Numbered from the stretch's first letter, positions 1 through 8,334 are shown. The stretch is DNA of 15,592 bases from Dictyoglomota bacterium (GCA_029776735.1 JAKOUL010000018.1:1-15592), one strand, 5' to 3'. Notes: generated by a model not told the origin, from the letters alone. Program-made: numbers and translations.

Positions 1-219
1 CCTTTTTACTATTAATGATCTTATCTCTCCCAAATCCTCCCATATTACATGTAAAGCACAAATTCCTACAATCTTTCCATCTATTTTTAAGACATAAAAG
101 TCTCTGAGATTTTCATATATATCACTCAAAGATCTTGGAAGAAGCAGATCTTTTTCAGCATATTCATTAATCAACTTTTGTATCTCAGGAACATCTGAAA
201 CTTTAGCTTTTTCTATCAT
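1..219 (-). CDS. GNAT-family N-acetyltransferase, ArgA-like (N-terminal 73 residues; cut by window edge)
   Basis: This open frame begins at an ATG and runs off the low-coordinate edge of the window, so only the first 73 residues are seen. The protein starts MIEKAKVSDVPEIQKLINEY and continues with LLLPRSLSDIYENLRDFYV, DGKIVGICALHV and WEDLGEIRSLIV. This is the beta1-alpha1-alpha2-beta2-beta3-beta4 half of a GNAT fold. The pattern 'LLPRS...IYENLRDF' followed by 'ALH..WEDL.EIRSL' is what I know from short, stand-alone ArgA-like N-acetylglutamate synthases, the first step of arginine synthesis. The acetyl-CoA binding loop would lie beyond the edge, so substrate is inferred. The ATG overlaps the ftsY stop as ATGA, with an AGGTGG ribosome site about 6 bases upstream, which points to translational coupling. 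Other GNAT enzymes remain possible. Confidence 0.75.
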   Translation of the reverse strand, partial: MIEKAKVSDVPEIQKLINEYAEKDLLLPRSLSDIYENLRDFYVLKIDGKIVGICALHVIWEDLGEIRSLIVKR

Positions 220-1109
220 GATTCCACCTTTGGTAAAAAGGATTCTATAAATTCTTTCGGATCAAAAGGTTTTAAATCATCTTTATCTTCACCTATGGAA
301 ACAAATTTTACAGGAATATTAAAACTTTTTACCACGTTAAAAATTACTCCTCCTTTTGCAGTACCATCTAATTTTGTAAGCACCACGCCTGTAAGTTCTA
401 CAGCATTATTAAAAGTCTCTACCTGTTTAATTACATTCTGCCCTAAAGTAGCATCTATTACTACTAAGTTCTCTTTCGCAGAATACCCTAAAGTTTTTTC
501 TATAACTCTTTCTATTTTCTTAAGTTCCTCTAAAAGATTATTTTTAGTATGCATTCTTCCAGCTGTGTCTACAAGAAGTACATTTTTATCTCTTGCTAAT
601 GATGCTTCAATGGCATTATAAACAACTGAAGCAGGATCTGCACCCTCCTTTTGAGCTATTACATCAACCCCAATTCTTTCTCCCCAAACCTTTATCTGGT
701 CAATAGCGGCAGCTCTAAAGGTATCTGCAGCAGCTATAATAGGGAAATAACTATTATTTTTAAAGTAGTATGCCATTTTACCTACAGTACTTGTTTTTCC
801 TGTACCATTCACCCCTAAAAGCAAGATAACATTTAGTTTATCTGAATCTAAGTTAAGCTTTAAATCTAGATTATCAAAAAGCTTCAAGAGAAAATTTGAA
901 AGAAAATCTCTTAACTCTTTAGGATTTGAAATTTTTCTCTTCTTTATTTCATTAATAATCTCATTAGTAAGAGACACCCCCAAGTCATTCTGAATAAACT
1001 CTGTTTCAAGCTCCTCTAAGAGTTCATCATCTATTTTTGAAAAACTAAAAATTTCCTGAAGTCTTTCTGTGAATTTTCTAAGTTTAGGAAGATTGTTCCA
1101 AAAACTCAA
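216..1109 (-). CDS. ftsY: Signal recognition particle receptor FtsY (SRP GTPase), TTG start
   Basis: FtsY is the membrane-associated SRP receptor that docks ribosome-SRP complexes at the translocon. With the TTG start the protein has 297 residues. It opens with an amphipathic stretch (MSFWNNLPKLRKFTERL) like the lipid-binding helix at the start of many FtsY proteins, then the N domain and the G domain. GTPase motifs are clear: GVNGTGKT at 99-106, DTFRAAA at 129-135, DTAGR at 181-185, TKLDGTAKGG from 245. The long acidic A domain of E. coli FtsY is absent, which is common. An in-frame ATG 27 bases upstream (1136) gives 306 residues, but an AGGAGGT site at 1116-1122 lies inside that extension, six bases before the TTG, and the TTG overlaps the smc stop as TTGA. 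I therefore prefer the TTG. It is the last complete gene of the cluster. Confidence 0.95.
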   Translation of the reverse strand: MSFWNNLPKLRKFTERLQEIFSFSKIDDELLEELETEFIQNDLGVSLTNEIINEIKKRKISNPKELRDFLSNFLLKLFDNLDLKLNLDSDKLNVILLLGVNGTGKTSTVGKMAYYFKNNSYFPIIAAADTFRAAAIDQIKVWGERIGVDVIAQKEGADPASVVYNAIEASLARDKNVLLVDTAGRMHTKNNLLEELKKIERVIEKTLGYSAKENLVVIDATLGQNVIKQVETFNNAVELTGVVLTKLDGTAKGGVIFNVVKSFNIPVKFVSIGEDKDDLKPFDPKEFIESFLPKVES

Positions 1110-4100
1110 TTTGATACCTCCTCTTTTAACTTCCAAGAAAAAACTTGTGAAGCTCCTTTCTCATTCAAAGTCACCCCATATATTATATCAGAACACTGTA
1201 TCAAAATAGGGTTATGACTTATAATAATAAATTGATTTTTGTTACTTAATTCCTTAATTTTCTGCCCAAGAATAGCAGCATTTTGATTATCAAGAGCAGC
1301 ATCTACTTCATCCCAAAAACAGAAATTAACATGAGAAAGCTCTACAGCGGCAAGAAGAAGAGAAACTCCAACCAAACTTTTCTCACCACCTGAAAGCATC
1401 AAAATATTTCGCCAATTTCTTCTTTTAGAAGACACTTTAATAAGTATATCAGAAGAAAGAGGATCACTCTCATTTTCTAAAGAAAGAGAGAGATCAGCAT
1501 TAGGAAAGAAGAGTTTCCAATTCTCATCAGCTAAATCTTTAAATCTCATAAAAGTCTCAATAAATTTTCTTTCTGCTTCCTCTCTTGTTTCTTTTATAAT
1601 TTTTTGCAAATAATCCATAGAGCCTTTCACATCTTCAAGTTGCATAATTAAGATTTTATACTTATCTTCCTCGTCCTTTAATTTATCTTTTGCAATAAAA
1701 TTTATAGGTCCAAATTTATCCATCTCTTCTAAAAGTTCCTTCTCTAAAATCTTTAGCTTCTCTTCACCCAAATTTAACTTCAGCTCTAAGTTATCATTAA
1801 GAAAATTATTTTTTCTCTCCTCTTCTAATTCTGCTATTTTGTTACTAACCTCTTTATAACGCTCTTCTAATATTAACTTCTCTTCTCTCAATCCCTGTAA
1901 TTTTTCATTGGTCTTTCCAAGTTCTTCTTTGAGATTTTTATTTTCTTCTATTATGTCTTTATTTTTAGCCTCTACTTCTTCTTTTCTCTTTTTATATTCT
2001 AAAAGTTGTAACTCTAAAGATTTAATATTCTCTTCCAGAAGAAAATTATCCTTCTCCAAAGCCACAATCTCTTCTCTTATTTCTTTTAATCTCTCTATAA
2101 TCTCTTTCTCTTTATTCTCCACGTTAATAAGGTCTTTTTTCAAGTCTATATGTCCAATTTGCAACCTTTCATATTTTTCTCTTAATTCATCCAGTTCTTT
2201 ATTTTCCTGTCCCATCTCTTGTTCCAATAGTATTAATCTTTCTAAAATTGTTTTTCCTTCTCGTTGATAAACATCAACAACAGATATCTTTTTCAAAATT
2301 TCCTCTTTTTCATTTTCTTTTTTATCTAACAAATTTTTTAGACTAACTAATAAAGTATCTAATTTGTTTTTTTTTGCTCTTAGAGATTCCAAGCTCTTTC
2401 TTAGTCCCAAAATATCTTTTTCTAAAAACTCGTTACTTTTCACTAACTCTTTTACTTTATCCTCATTCTCTATGATAGCCTTCTCTGAAGATAGAGTCAC
2501 TTCAATATTGTACCTTACGCCTCCACTTATAGTTCCTGAAGGTAAAAAAACCTCCCCATTAAGAGTAACAATTCTCCAACCTTCTAAAAGGAGCTCCTTG
2601 TATTGAGTTGCAGAAAAAAAATCACGAAATATAATTACGTTCCCTATAAGTCCTTTCACAAGTCGTTCATATTTAGGAGAATATTTCACTATATCTAAGC
2701 CTCTGATCGCTAGATTTTTAATCTTTTCTGGAATTTCTCTTATTCTCTCATCTCTACAAAGGCTTAAAGGACGAAAAGTTGCCCATCCAAGATTATTATT
2801 TTTTAAAAAATCAATAAGTTCTTTTGCTGTCTTTTCATCTTCTACCACTATGTCATAAATAGAGTTACCCAGAAGATTATAGAGAGCTCTCATATATTCC
2901 GATGGAATTTCTAAAATACCTTTAACTATGTCGTAAATTCTATCTCTTTTTTTATTAACAATTTCCCTAACTCCACGAGGATAACTCTCTATAATATCTC
3001 CTTTAAGATCTAAAAGAAGATTCTTTAACTTTCTGATCTCTATAGAATTTTTTTCAAAAACTTCTTCTTTTTTATGAAGAATTCTTGTATTCTCAATTAG
3101 CTCCTTTTCAATTCTTTCCTGATATTCCTGCAATTCAAAAGATCTTTTCCTCCATCTCTCTAAGAAAGAGGAGAGGTTTTCCATTTTCACATTTAACTCA
3201 GAGAGGGAAAGTCTTTCAATATCAGAAAATTCCTTAAAATACCTTGCCCTCTCTTCTAATTTACTTTTTTCAATTAACTTCTCACGATAAGACTTTTCTC
3301 TCTCTTTAATCTCTTCTGCCAGTTTATCACTATTTTCTTCTGATATATGTGAAAAATCTACCATTAATCTTTCTTTTTCTTCTTTTAAACTCAATAGTTC
3401 TCTCTGAAGTTTTTCTTCTTCACAAGTAAACTCTTCACGTCTCTTTAAGAAAAGCCCTTTTCTTTCTCTTAATATCTCTTTCTCTATATTTAATCTCTGG
3501 ATGCAATTTTCTATCTCTTTAAGTTTTTCTTCTTCTTTATTAATAGAAATCTCAAGATTATTTAATCTACACTGAATTTCTTCTTTCACTTTTGTTAGTC
3601 CTAAAAAAGTTTCTCTAATCTCCCCAATTTTACTTTCAATATCTTCCTTTTCTTTTTTGTTCTTTTCTATATTCCTAATCAATTTTTGCCATGACAAAAA
3701 CTTTAAAGTTTCTTGAACATCATGAAGTTTATTTTTTAATTCCTCATATTTGATAGCAATGCTTGCCTCATCTCTTAATATCTCAATATTTCTCATAAGT
3801 TCTGCCTTTTTTTCTTCAATTTCACCCCATTTACCTTTTATAGTTTGAAGTTTCATAAGAATTTCTTTTGATTTTTCATGATATCCAGAAATTCCTGCAA
3901 TACTTTCAATAATTTCTCTAACTCTACCATCTTCTCTTAAGATTAAACTTTCTATCTCGTTTTGCCCTAAAAAAGCAAAGCTATACTTTCCTAATCCCAA
4001 ACCAGTTAGAAATAGCTGAAGATCTTTTAATCTAACGATTTTTCCATTTAAAAGATAACTACTTTCTTCTTCTTTATAGAGCTTCCGAGATATACAATAT

Positions 4101-4372
4101 TCCTCATCATCTACTTGAATATATAGATCTACTTGAGCAAAATTTGACGGAAAATAGAATTTATTTCCTCCAAAGATTACCTCATCAGACTTTTCAGCAC
4201 GCAACATCTTTATCCTTTGTTCTCCCAAAACCCAACGCACTGCATCAAGGATATTACTTTTTCCACTTCCATTAGGACCTGTTATGATAGTGAATTTTCC
4301 AGAAAAAGGAATTTCTGTGGATTCTATAAAGGATTTAAAATGAGTAAGTTCTACCTTTTTAAGATAAACCAT
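1106..4372 (-). CDS. smc: Chromosome segregation ATPase Smc (condensin), short form
   Basis: Smc is the motor subunit of bacterial condensin and organises and segregates the chromosome with ScpA and ScpB, neither of which is in this window. The 1088-residue protein has the full architecture. The N-terminal head has Walker A GPNGSGKSN at 32-40. Next come a first coiled-coil arm (about 165-465, rich in E, K and L), a hinge (about 465-625, including the SGTISGGV element at 612-619) and a returning coiled coil (about 625-885). The C-terminal head starts near GPIN (about 888), with signature LSGGEKS at about 993-999 and Walker B/D-loop FWDEVDAALD at about 1019-1028. It is roughly 100 residues shorter than typical Smc (B. 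subtilis 1186), the loss lying mostly in the arms. A tryptophan sits just before the Walker B Asp, where leucine is usual. The start overlaps the end of rnc by 14 bases and the stop overlaps ftsY, so the three genes look coupled. Confidence 0.96.
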   Translation of the reverse strand: MVYLKKVELTHFKSFIESTEIPFSGKFTIITGPNGSGKSNILDAVRWVLGEQRIKMLRAEKSDEVIFGGNKFYFPSNFAQVDLYIQVDDEEYCISRKLYKEEESSYLLNGKIVRLKDLQLFLTGLGLGKYSFAFLGQNEIESLILREDGRVREIIESIAGISGYHEKSKEILMKLQTIKGKWGEIEEKKAELMRNIEILRDEASIAIKYEELKNKLHDVQETLKFLSWQKLIRNIEKNKKEKEDIESKIGEIRETFLGLTKVKEEIQCRLNNLEISINKEEEKLKEIENCIQRLNIEKEILRERKGLFLKRREEFTCEEEKLQRELLSLKEEKERLMVDFSHISEENSDKLAEEIKEREKSYREKLIEKSKLEERARYFKEFSDIERLSLSELNVKMENLSSFLERWRKRSFELQEYQERIEKELIENTRILHKKEEVFEKNSIEIRKLKNLLLDLKGDIIESYPRGVREIVNKKRDRIYDIVKGILEIPSEYMRALYNLLGNSIYDIVVEDEKTAKELIDFLKNNNLGWATFRPLSLCRDERIREIPEKIKNLAIRGLDIVKYSPKYERLVKGLIGNVIIFRDFFSATQYKELLLEGWRIVTLNGEVFLPSGTISGGVRYNIEVTLSSEKAIIENEDKVKELVKSNEFLEKDILGLRKSLESLRAKKNKLDTLLVSLKNLLDKKENEKEEILKKISVVDVYQREGKTILERLILLEQEMGQENKELDELREKYERLQIGHIDLKKDLINVENKEKEIIERLKEIREEIVALEKDNFLLEENIKSLELQLLEYKKRKEEVEAKNKDIIEENKNLKEELGKTNEKLQGLREEKLILEERYKEVSNKIAELEEERKNNFLNDNLELKLNLGEEKLKILEKELLEEMDKFGPINFIAKDKLKDEEDKYKILIMQLEDVKGSMDYLQKIIKETREEAERKFIETFMRFKDLADENWKLFFPNADLSLSLENESDPLSSDILIKVSSKRRNWRNILMLSGGEKSLVGVSLLLAAVELSHVNFCFWDEVDAALDNQNAAILGQKIKELSNKNQFIIISHNPILIQCSDIIYGVTLNEKGASQVFSWKLKEEVSN
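1116..1122 (-). promoter_or_regulatory. ftsY ribosome binding site (AGGAGGT) that decides the TTG start
   Basis: A consensus AGGAGGT on the minus strand ends six bases before the TTG at 1107-1109. It lies within the final codons of smc and would fall inside the coding region if the upstream ATG at 1136 were used, so it argues for the TTG as the true start. Confidence 0.8.
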
Positions 4373-5060
4373 CCTTTAGCCTCTTTATTCCATCTTTTGC
4401 AGCTTGAATTTCTGCCTCCCTTTTACTCTTTCCTACTTCTATAGATATTTTCTCATCTTCCACCCATAATTCTACATAAAATTTCTTTTCGTGCTCTGGT
4501 CCCTCTTCTTTAACCAAAATATACTGAGGTTTTTTACCCTTTCTATAGAGTTGAGTCTGGAGAAGATTCTTCCAGTCTATTTCAATATTCATTTCTTTTA
4601 TATCTTCTCTAAAAATATTCTTCAAAAAATTTTTTGTATATTCATATCCTTTCTCCAGATAGACGGCACCCAAAAAAGATTCAAATAGATCACAGAGAAT
4701 AGAAGTCTTTTCTCTTCCTCCCTGCTTCTCTTCCCCAACTCCCAAGAAAACAAGATCATTTAATCTTAAATTCTTTGCTTTCTGAGCTAATGTCTCTTCC
4801 TTTACAAGATAAATTCTCATCTGTGTAAGAAGGCTTTCTGATGCCTCAGGATATTCTTTAAATAAAAGTTCTGTAATAATGAGATTTATAACTGCATCTC
4901 CAAGAAATTCAAGCCTTTGATTATCAGAGCTAATATCAGAATTTTCATGTTTAAATGATGGATGGGTCAATGATTCTCTTAATAAGTTAAGATTTTCAAA
5001 AGAGATCCCTGTTCTTTTTTCTATCTCTTTTCTTACTTCTGACAAATTTATCTTATTCAT
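4359..5060 (-). CDS. rnc: Ribonuclease III
   Basis: RNase III cuts double-stranded RNA, chiefly in rRNA precursor processing and in mRNA turnover. The N-terminal catalytic domain carries the signature RLEFLGDAVI, with metal-binding Glu and Asp (E51 and D55 from this start). A second acidic pair lies in CDLFESFLGAVYLEKG (D124, E127). A C-terminal double-stranded RNA-binding domain occupies about residues 161-230 (KNLLQTQLYRKGKKPQYILV, then KREAEIQAAKDGIKRL). From the ATG at 5060 it has 233 residues, the normal family length. A TTG two codons upstream (5066) is possible, but neither start has a good ribosome site. The start overlaps the fabF stop by 8 bases, so translation probably depends on coupling to fabF. 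The end overlaps smc by 14 bases. The fabF-rnc-smc-ftsY order is conserved in many Gram-positive bacteria. Confidence 0.95.
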   Translation of the reverse strand: MNKINLSEVRKEIEKRTGISFENLNLLRESLTHPSFKHENSDISSDNQRLEFLGDAVINLIITELLFKEYPEASESLLTQMRIYLVKEETLAQKAKNLRLNDLVFLGVGEEKQGGREKTSILCDLFESFLGAVYLEKGYEYTKNFLKNIFREDIKEMNIEIDWKNLLQTQLYRKGKKPQYILVKEEGPEHEKKFYVELWVEDEKISIEVGKSKREAEIQAAKDGIKRLKDGLS

Positions 5061-6297
5061 CTTCAAATTTTTTGAAGATTAGACTTGCGTTTTGTCCTCC
5101 AAAACCAAATGAGTTTTTCAAGGCATACCTTATATCTACTTTTCTACTTACATTTGGTACATAATCAAGGTCACATTCAGGATCTTTCTCTTCATAGTTT
5201 ATAGTAGGATGGACCGTCCCTTCATATATTGAAAGTACAGTAGCTATAGACTCTACAGCACCAGCAGCACCCAAAAGATGTCCAATCATGGATTTAGTAG
5301 AACTTATAGGAATTTCATAAGCGTAATTCCCAAATATTTTTTTAATTGCTAAAGTTTCTATTTTGTCATTTAACTTAGTAGAAGTACCATGAGCATTTAT
5401 ATAATTTATATCTTCTGCCCTAATATTTGCATCTTTCAAAGCTCTTTTCATAGAAAGAGTAGCACCATTTCCATCAGGATCTGGCGCAGTAATATGATAA
5501 GCATCATCAGAAGCTCCAAATCCTACGATCTCTGCATAAATTCTTGCACCTCTATTTAATGCATGATTCAATTCTTCAAGTATTAAGACACCAGCTCCTT
5601 CTCCCATTACAAATCCATCTCTTTTTGCATCAAAAGGACGACTTGCTTTCTCAGGAGAGTCATTTCTTGTAGATAATGCTTGCAAAGCGCAAAATCCTGC
5701 CACTCCCATAGAAGTTATAGAAGCTTCTGTACCTCCTACTATTGCAAAATCTGTCTCTCCAGAAGCTACTATCCTATAACCTACTCCTACAGCATGAGAA
5801 CTTGCTGCACAAGCAGAAACAGGAGCAAAATTAGGTCCTTTAAAGCCAAAAAATATGGATATATTACCTGCTGCCATATTAATAATTACCATGGGAATTA
5901 CAAAAGGACTTATTCTACTTGCTCCTTTTTCAAAAAGTACTTGGAATTGATTTCCCAAAGTTTCAAATCCACCAATACCTGAAGATACAATAACAGCAGT
6001 GTTTTCTTTTTCTTCTTCATTAGGATTCCAGCTTGCATCTTCTAAAGCAAGCTTAGTAGCAGCCACAGCAAATTGAGAAAATCTATCAAGTCTTCTGACC
6101 TCTTTTCTATCAATAAAATCCTCTGGATTAAAGTCTTTAACTTCTCCTGCAATTTTTGTAGAAAAATCATCAGTGGGAAACTTAGAAATATATGAAATAG
6201 CAGATTTCCCATTTTTTAAGCCTTCCCAAAAAACATCCTTACCAACACCCAGGGGAGATATAACACCAACACCTGTAACTACAACTCTTCTTTTCAT
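5053..6297 (-). CDS. fabF: Beta-ketoacyl-ACP synthase II (FabF)
   Basis: FabF condenses malonyl-ACP with a growing acyl-ACP and drives chain elongation in type II fatty acid synthesis. The 414-residue protein is a standard KAS II. The nucleophilic Cys163 sits in PVSACAASSHAVG, His303 in NAHGTSTKLNDKIET, Lys335 and His340 in SSTKSMIGHLLGAAGAVE, and the glycine-rich gate loop is NSFGFGGQN (395-403). These numbers match E. coli FabF at each catalytic position. The conserved opening MKRRVVVTGVGVISPLG supports the ATG, which is preceded by an AAAGGGGGT ribosome site. The gene follows acpP after a 61-base gap that contains a strong hairpin. Its stop overlaps the rnc start. It is the elongating condensing enzyme of the cluster; FabH upstream provides the initiating one. 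Confidence 0.97.
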   Translation of the reverse strand: MKRRVVVTGVGVISPLGVGKDVFWEGLKNGKSAISYISKFPTDDFSTKIAGEVKDFNPEDFIDRKEVRRLDRFSQFAVAATKLALEDASWNPNEEEKENTAVIVSSGIGGFETLGNQFQVLFEKGASRISPFVIPMVIINMAAGNISIFFGFKGPNFAPVSACAASSHAVGVGYRIVASGETDFAIVGGTEASITSMGVAGFCALQALSTRNDSPEKASRPFDAKRDGFVMGEGAGVLILEELNHALNRGARIYAEIVGFGASDDAYHITAPDPDGNGATLSMKRALKDANIRAEDINYINAHGTSTKLNDKIETLAIKKIFGNYAYEIPISSTKSMIGHLLGAAGAVESIATVLSIYEGTVHPTINYEEKDPECDLDYVPNVSRKVDIRYALKNSFGFGGQNASLIFKKFEDE

Positions 6298-6322
6298 TTA
6301 CTAACCCCCTTTATGAAAGTAA

Positions 6323-6346
6323 GGGTACTGGAATAAGCCAGTACCC
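6323..6346 (-). promoter_or_regulatory. Perfect 9-bp stem-loop between acpP and fabF
   Basis: On the transcript strand GGGTACTGG and CCAGTACCC form a perfect 9-bp stem around a six-base loop (CTTATT). It begins 12 bases after the acpP stop and ends about seven bases before the fabF ribosome site. No uninterrupted U tract follows, only UUACUUUC, so a classic intrinsic terminator is unlikely. More probable roles are 3' protection of the acpP message, partial attenuation of fabF and the genes behind it, or an RNA-processing site. Confidence 0.7.
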
Positions 6347-6358
6347 ATTTTGCAAAAA

Positions 6359-6598
6359 TTATAATTTTTTCTCTATATACCTTACCACATCTCCTACTGT
6401 TTTGAACTTCTCAGCATCCTCATCTTGCACATCAATACCAAACTCTTCTTCCAATGCCATAATCAATTCCACTGCATCTAAGGAATCGGCTCCTAAATCC
6501 TCCTGAATAGAAGAATCCAAAGTAATAAGATTCTCATCAACTCTAAGTTGATCTACAATTATCTTTTTAACTTTCTCAAAGATGTTAGTCTCATCCAT
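6359..6598 (-). CDS. acpP: Acyl carrier protein
   Basis: This small acidic protein (79 residues) carries the growing acyl chain on a 4'-phosphopantetheine arm. The attachment serine is Ser39 in [19 protein letters not shown], the canonical DSL motif, followed by helix III residues ([25 protein letters not shown]). The length and acidity are those of a normal ACP. The start codon is preceded by the best ribosome site in the window, AAGGAGGTGA with six-base spacing, in keeping with the high expression ACP needs. It sits between fabG and fabF, its usual place. A holo-ACP synthase is not present here. The hairpin just downstream may help to raise ACP output relative to the genes that follow. Confidence 0.97.
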   Translation of the reverse strand: MDETNIFEKVKKIIVDQLRVDENLITLDSSIQEDLGADSLDAVELIMALEEEFGIDVQDEDAEKFKTVGDVVRYIEKKL

Positions 6599-6604
6599 TC
6601 TTCT

Positions 6605-6614
6605 TCACCTCCTT
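6605..6614 (-). promoter_or_regulatory. Near-ideal ribosome binding site of acpP (AAGGAGGTGA)
   Basis: Ten bases are fully complementary to the usual 16S rRNA 3' end, with six bases to the ATG at 6598. It is the strongest ribosome site seen in this window and fits the need for abundant ACP. Confidence 0.8.
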
Positions 6615-6646
6615 CCTTAGAAATATTCTGTCTATAATAAATCTTA

Positions 6647-7387
6647 TTAAATACCAAGTCCTCCATCTACATTTAAAACCACACCAGTTATATAGTTTGC
6701 CTCATCTGAGGCAAGAAATTTCACAGCAGCTGCTACATCTTCGCAAGTCCCAAATTTCCCTAAAGGGATTTCTTCTAGAATTTTCTTCCTCATCTCTTCT
6801 GAAAGTGCAAGAGTCATTTCTGTAGATATAAATCCAGGAGCAATAGCATTTACAGTTATGCCTCTTGAAGCAACTTCTCTTGCCACACTCTTAGTAAATC
6901 CAATTATACCAGCTTTTGCTGATGCATAGTTTGCCTGTCCTATATTACCCTTAAGTCCTACTATTGAAGAGATATTTATTATTCTCCCACTTTTCTGTTT
7001 TAGCATAATTTTAACTGCAGATTTAGTACATAAAAATACTCCCTTTAAATTTGTATTAATTACCCTATCCCAGTCCTCTACTTTCATTCTCAAAAGCAAA
7101 TTATCCTTCGTAATACCAGCATTGTTAACAAGTATATCTAACTTTCCCCATTTTTCAAGTAGAAAACTGAACATCCTTTCTACTTCTTCTTCTATACTTA
7201 CATCAGCCTTATAAATTTCTCCTTCTCCACCAACTTCTTTTAATTCCTTCAACGTTTCTAAAGCTGCTTCTTCATTCCCCTTATAGTTTATAAGAACTTT
7301 TGCTCCTTCTCTGCTTAGAGCAAGAGCAGTAGCTCTACCTATTCCTCTACTTCCTCCTGTAACTAAAGCTACTTTACCATCTAACAT
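6647..7387 (-). CDS. fabG: 3-oxoacyl-ACP reductase (FabG)
   Basis: FabG reduces beta-ketoacyl-ACP to beta-hydroxyacyl-ACP with NADPH, the first reduction of each elongation cycle. The 246-residue protein is a classical short-chain dehydrogenase: nucleotide-binding TGGSRGIGRA at 10-19, NNAG at 88-91, and the catalytic Ser141 (INISSIVG), Tyr154 and Lys158 (QANYASAKAG). The C-terminal ITGVVLNVDGGLGI is typical of FabG. The SDR family has many relatives with other substrates, but the position between fabD and acpP makes the FabG assignment secure. Its ATG overlaps the fabD stop by 7 bases, with an AAGGGGGT site about ten bases upstream. A 48-base gap separates it from acpP. Confidence 0.96.
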   Translation of the reverse strand: MLDGKVALVTGGSRGIGRATALALSREGAKVLINYKGNEEAALETLKELKEVGGEGEIYKADVSIEEEVERMFSFLLEKWGKLDILVNNAGITKDNLLLRMKVEDWDRVINTNLKGVFLCTKSAVKIMLKQKSGRIINISSIVGLKGNIGQANYASAKAGIIGFTKSVAREVASRGITVNAIAPGFISTEMTLALSEEMRKKILEEIPLGKFGTCEDVAAAVKFLASDEANYITGVVLNVDGGLGI

Positions 7388-8313
7388 AAGCCTAATACCC
7401 CCTTAATATTACTTAAATCTTCAGGTTTTTCAAAAGATAGTATTTTAACTTCTGGAGTTATTTTCTTTATAAGTCCTTGGAGAACCTTACCAGAGCCTAC
7501 CTCTACAAAACAATCTACTCCAATTTTAGAAAGAGTATTAACAGTCTCAACCCATCTAACAGGATTTGTAAGTTGCATAAGAAGAATCTCTTTGACTTGA
7601 TTATCCTTTTCTATAAATTCCAGAGTAGTACTGCTCAAAACCTTAATTTTAGGATCTTTAAAGGGAAAATTCTCCAAAAAATTCTTGAAGGGGTCTTCTG
7701 CCTCTTTCATAAGAGGAGAGTGAAATGGACCACTTACTGAAAGAGGAACCACTCTTTTTACTTTTTCTTTCATACCCTCATGCCATTTCTCAAAGGCAGA
7801 TATTTCTCCCGATAAAACTACCTGATCAGGAGAGTTAAAATTTGAAGCCCACAAATTTTCACCTATTTTTTGAATCTCTACTAAGCTTTTTTTTATTTCC
7901 TCTAAATTTCCTCCAAGCACTGCCCACATTCCACCATTTACTTTATTTGCTACCTCTCCCATTATCTCAGCTCTTTTCCGTATAATTTTTAAACCCTCTT
8001 CAAAATTAAAAACCTTAGCAGAGTAAAAAGCAGAATACTCTCCTAAACTGTGTCCTGCTACATATTCAGGAATTATACCTTCATTCATAAGAAAATCTGA
8101 AAGCATAGCACTTATTGAAAAAATTGCTGGCTGAGAAACTTTTGTATCTTTTACTAATTCTTCAGGACCTCCCTGCACTTTCTCAATAAAATTTTTTCCA
8201 AGAACTTTCTCAATACTTTCAAAATAACTTTCAAACTCTTTCTTTCCTAAGAAACTGGAATACATACCTACCGATTGAGAGCCTTGACCTGGGAAGACAA
8301 AAGCTAATTTCAT
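7381..8313 (-). CDS. fabD: Malonyl-CoA:ACP transacylase (FabD)
   Basis: FabD moves the malonyl group from CoA to ACP and so supplies the extender unit for fatty acid synthesis. The 310-residue protein shows PGQGSQ (8-13), the nucleophile Ser89 in GHSLGEYSA, the substrate carboxylate-binding arginine (about 114, in IRKRAEIMGE), His198 in GPFHSPLM, and Gln247 near LTNPVRW. These match the E. coli FabD catalytic set with small offsets. The ATG has an AGGAGAGG ribosome site about four bases upstream. It follows fabH after the widest gap inside the fab cluster (89 bases), which contains a 15-bp palindrome. It overlaps fabG by 7 bases. Confidence 0.96.
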   Translation of the reverse strand: MKLAFVFPGQGSQSVGMYSSFLGKKEFESYFESIEKVLGKNFIEKVQGGPEELVKDTKVSQPAIFSISAMLSDFLMNEGIIPEYVAGHSLGEYSAFYSAKVFNFEEGLKIIRKRAEIMGEVANKVNGGMWAVLGGNLEEIKKSLVEIQKIGENLWASNFNSPDQVVLSGEISAFEKWHEGMKEKVKRVVPLSVSGPFHSPLMKEAEDPFKNFLENFPFKDPKIKVLSSTTLEFIEKDNQVKEILLMQLTNPVRWVETVNTLSKIGVDCFVEVGSGKVLQGLIKKITPEVKILSFEKPEDLSNIKGVLGLC

Positions 8314-8334
8314 ATCTTCCTCTCCTAAATAATT

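Noticed and set aside
295..621. Open frame on the plus strand opposite ftsY (108 codons)
   Set aside because: It lies wholly opposite a clear ftsY, has low-complexity Ser/Leu-rich translation and no ribosome site or recognisable domain.
1908..2606. Plus-strand open frames opposite smc
   Set aside because: Their Ser/Phe/Leu-rich translations are what results from reading the complement of Glu/Lys-rich coiled-coil codons.
5680..5982. Plus-strand open frame opposite fabF, Cys/Ser/Tyr-rich
   Set aside because: Composition is unlike any neighbouring protein and it sits opposite the conserved KAS active-site region.
6599..6646. Internal promoter before acpP
   Set aside because: TATAGA and TTGGTA-like hexamers are spaced only 15 bases apart; not better than chance for this base composition.
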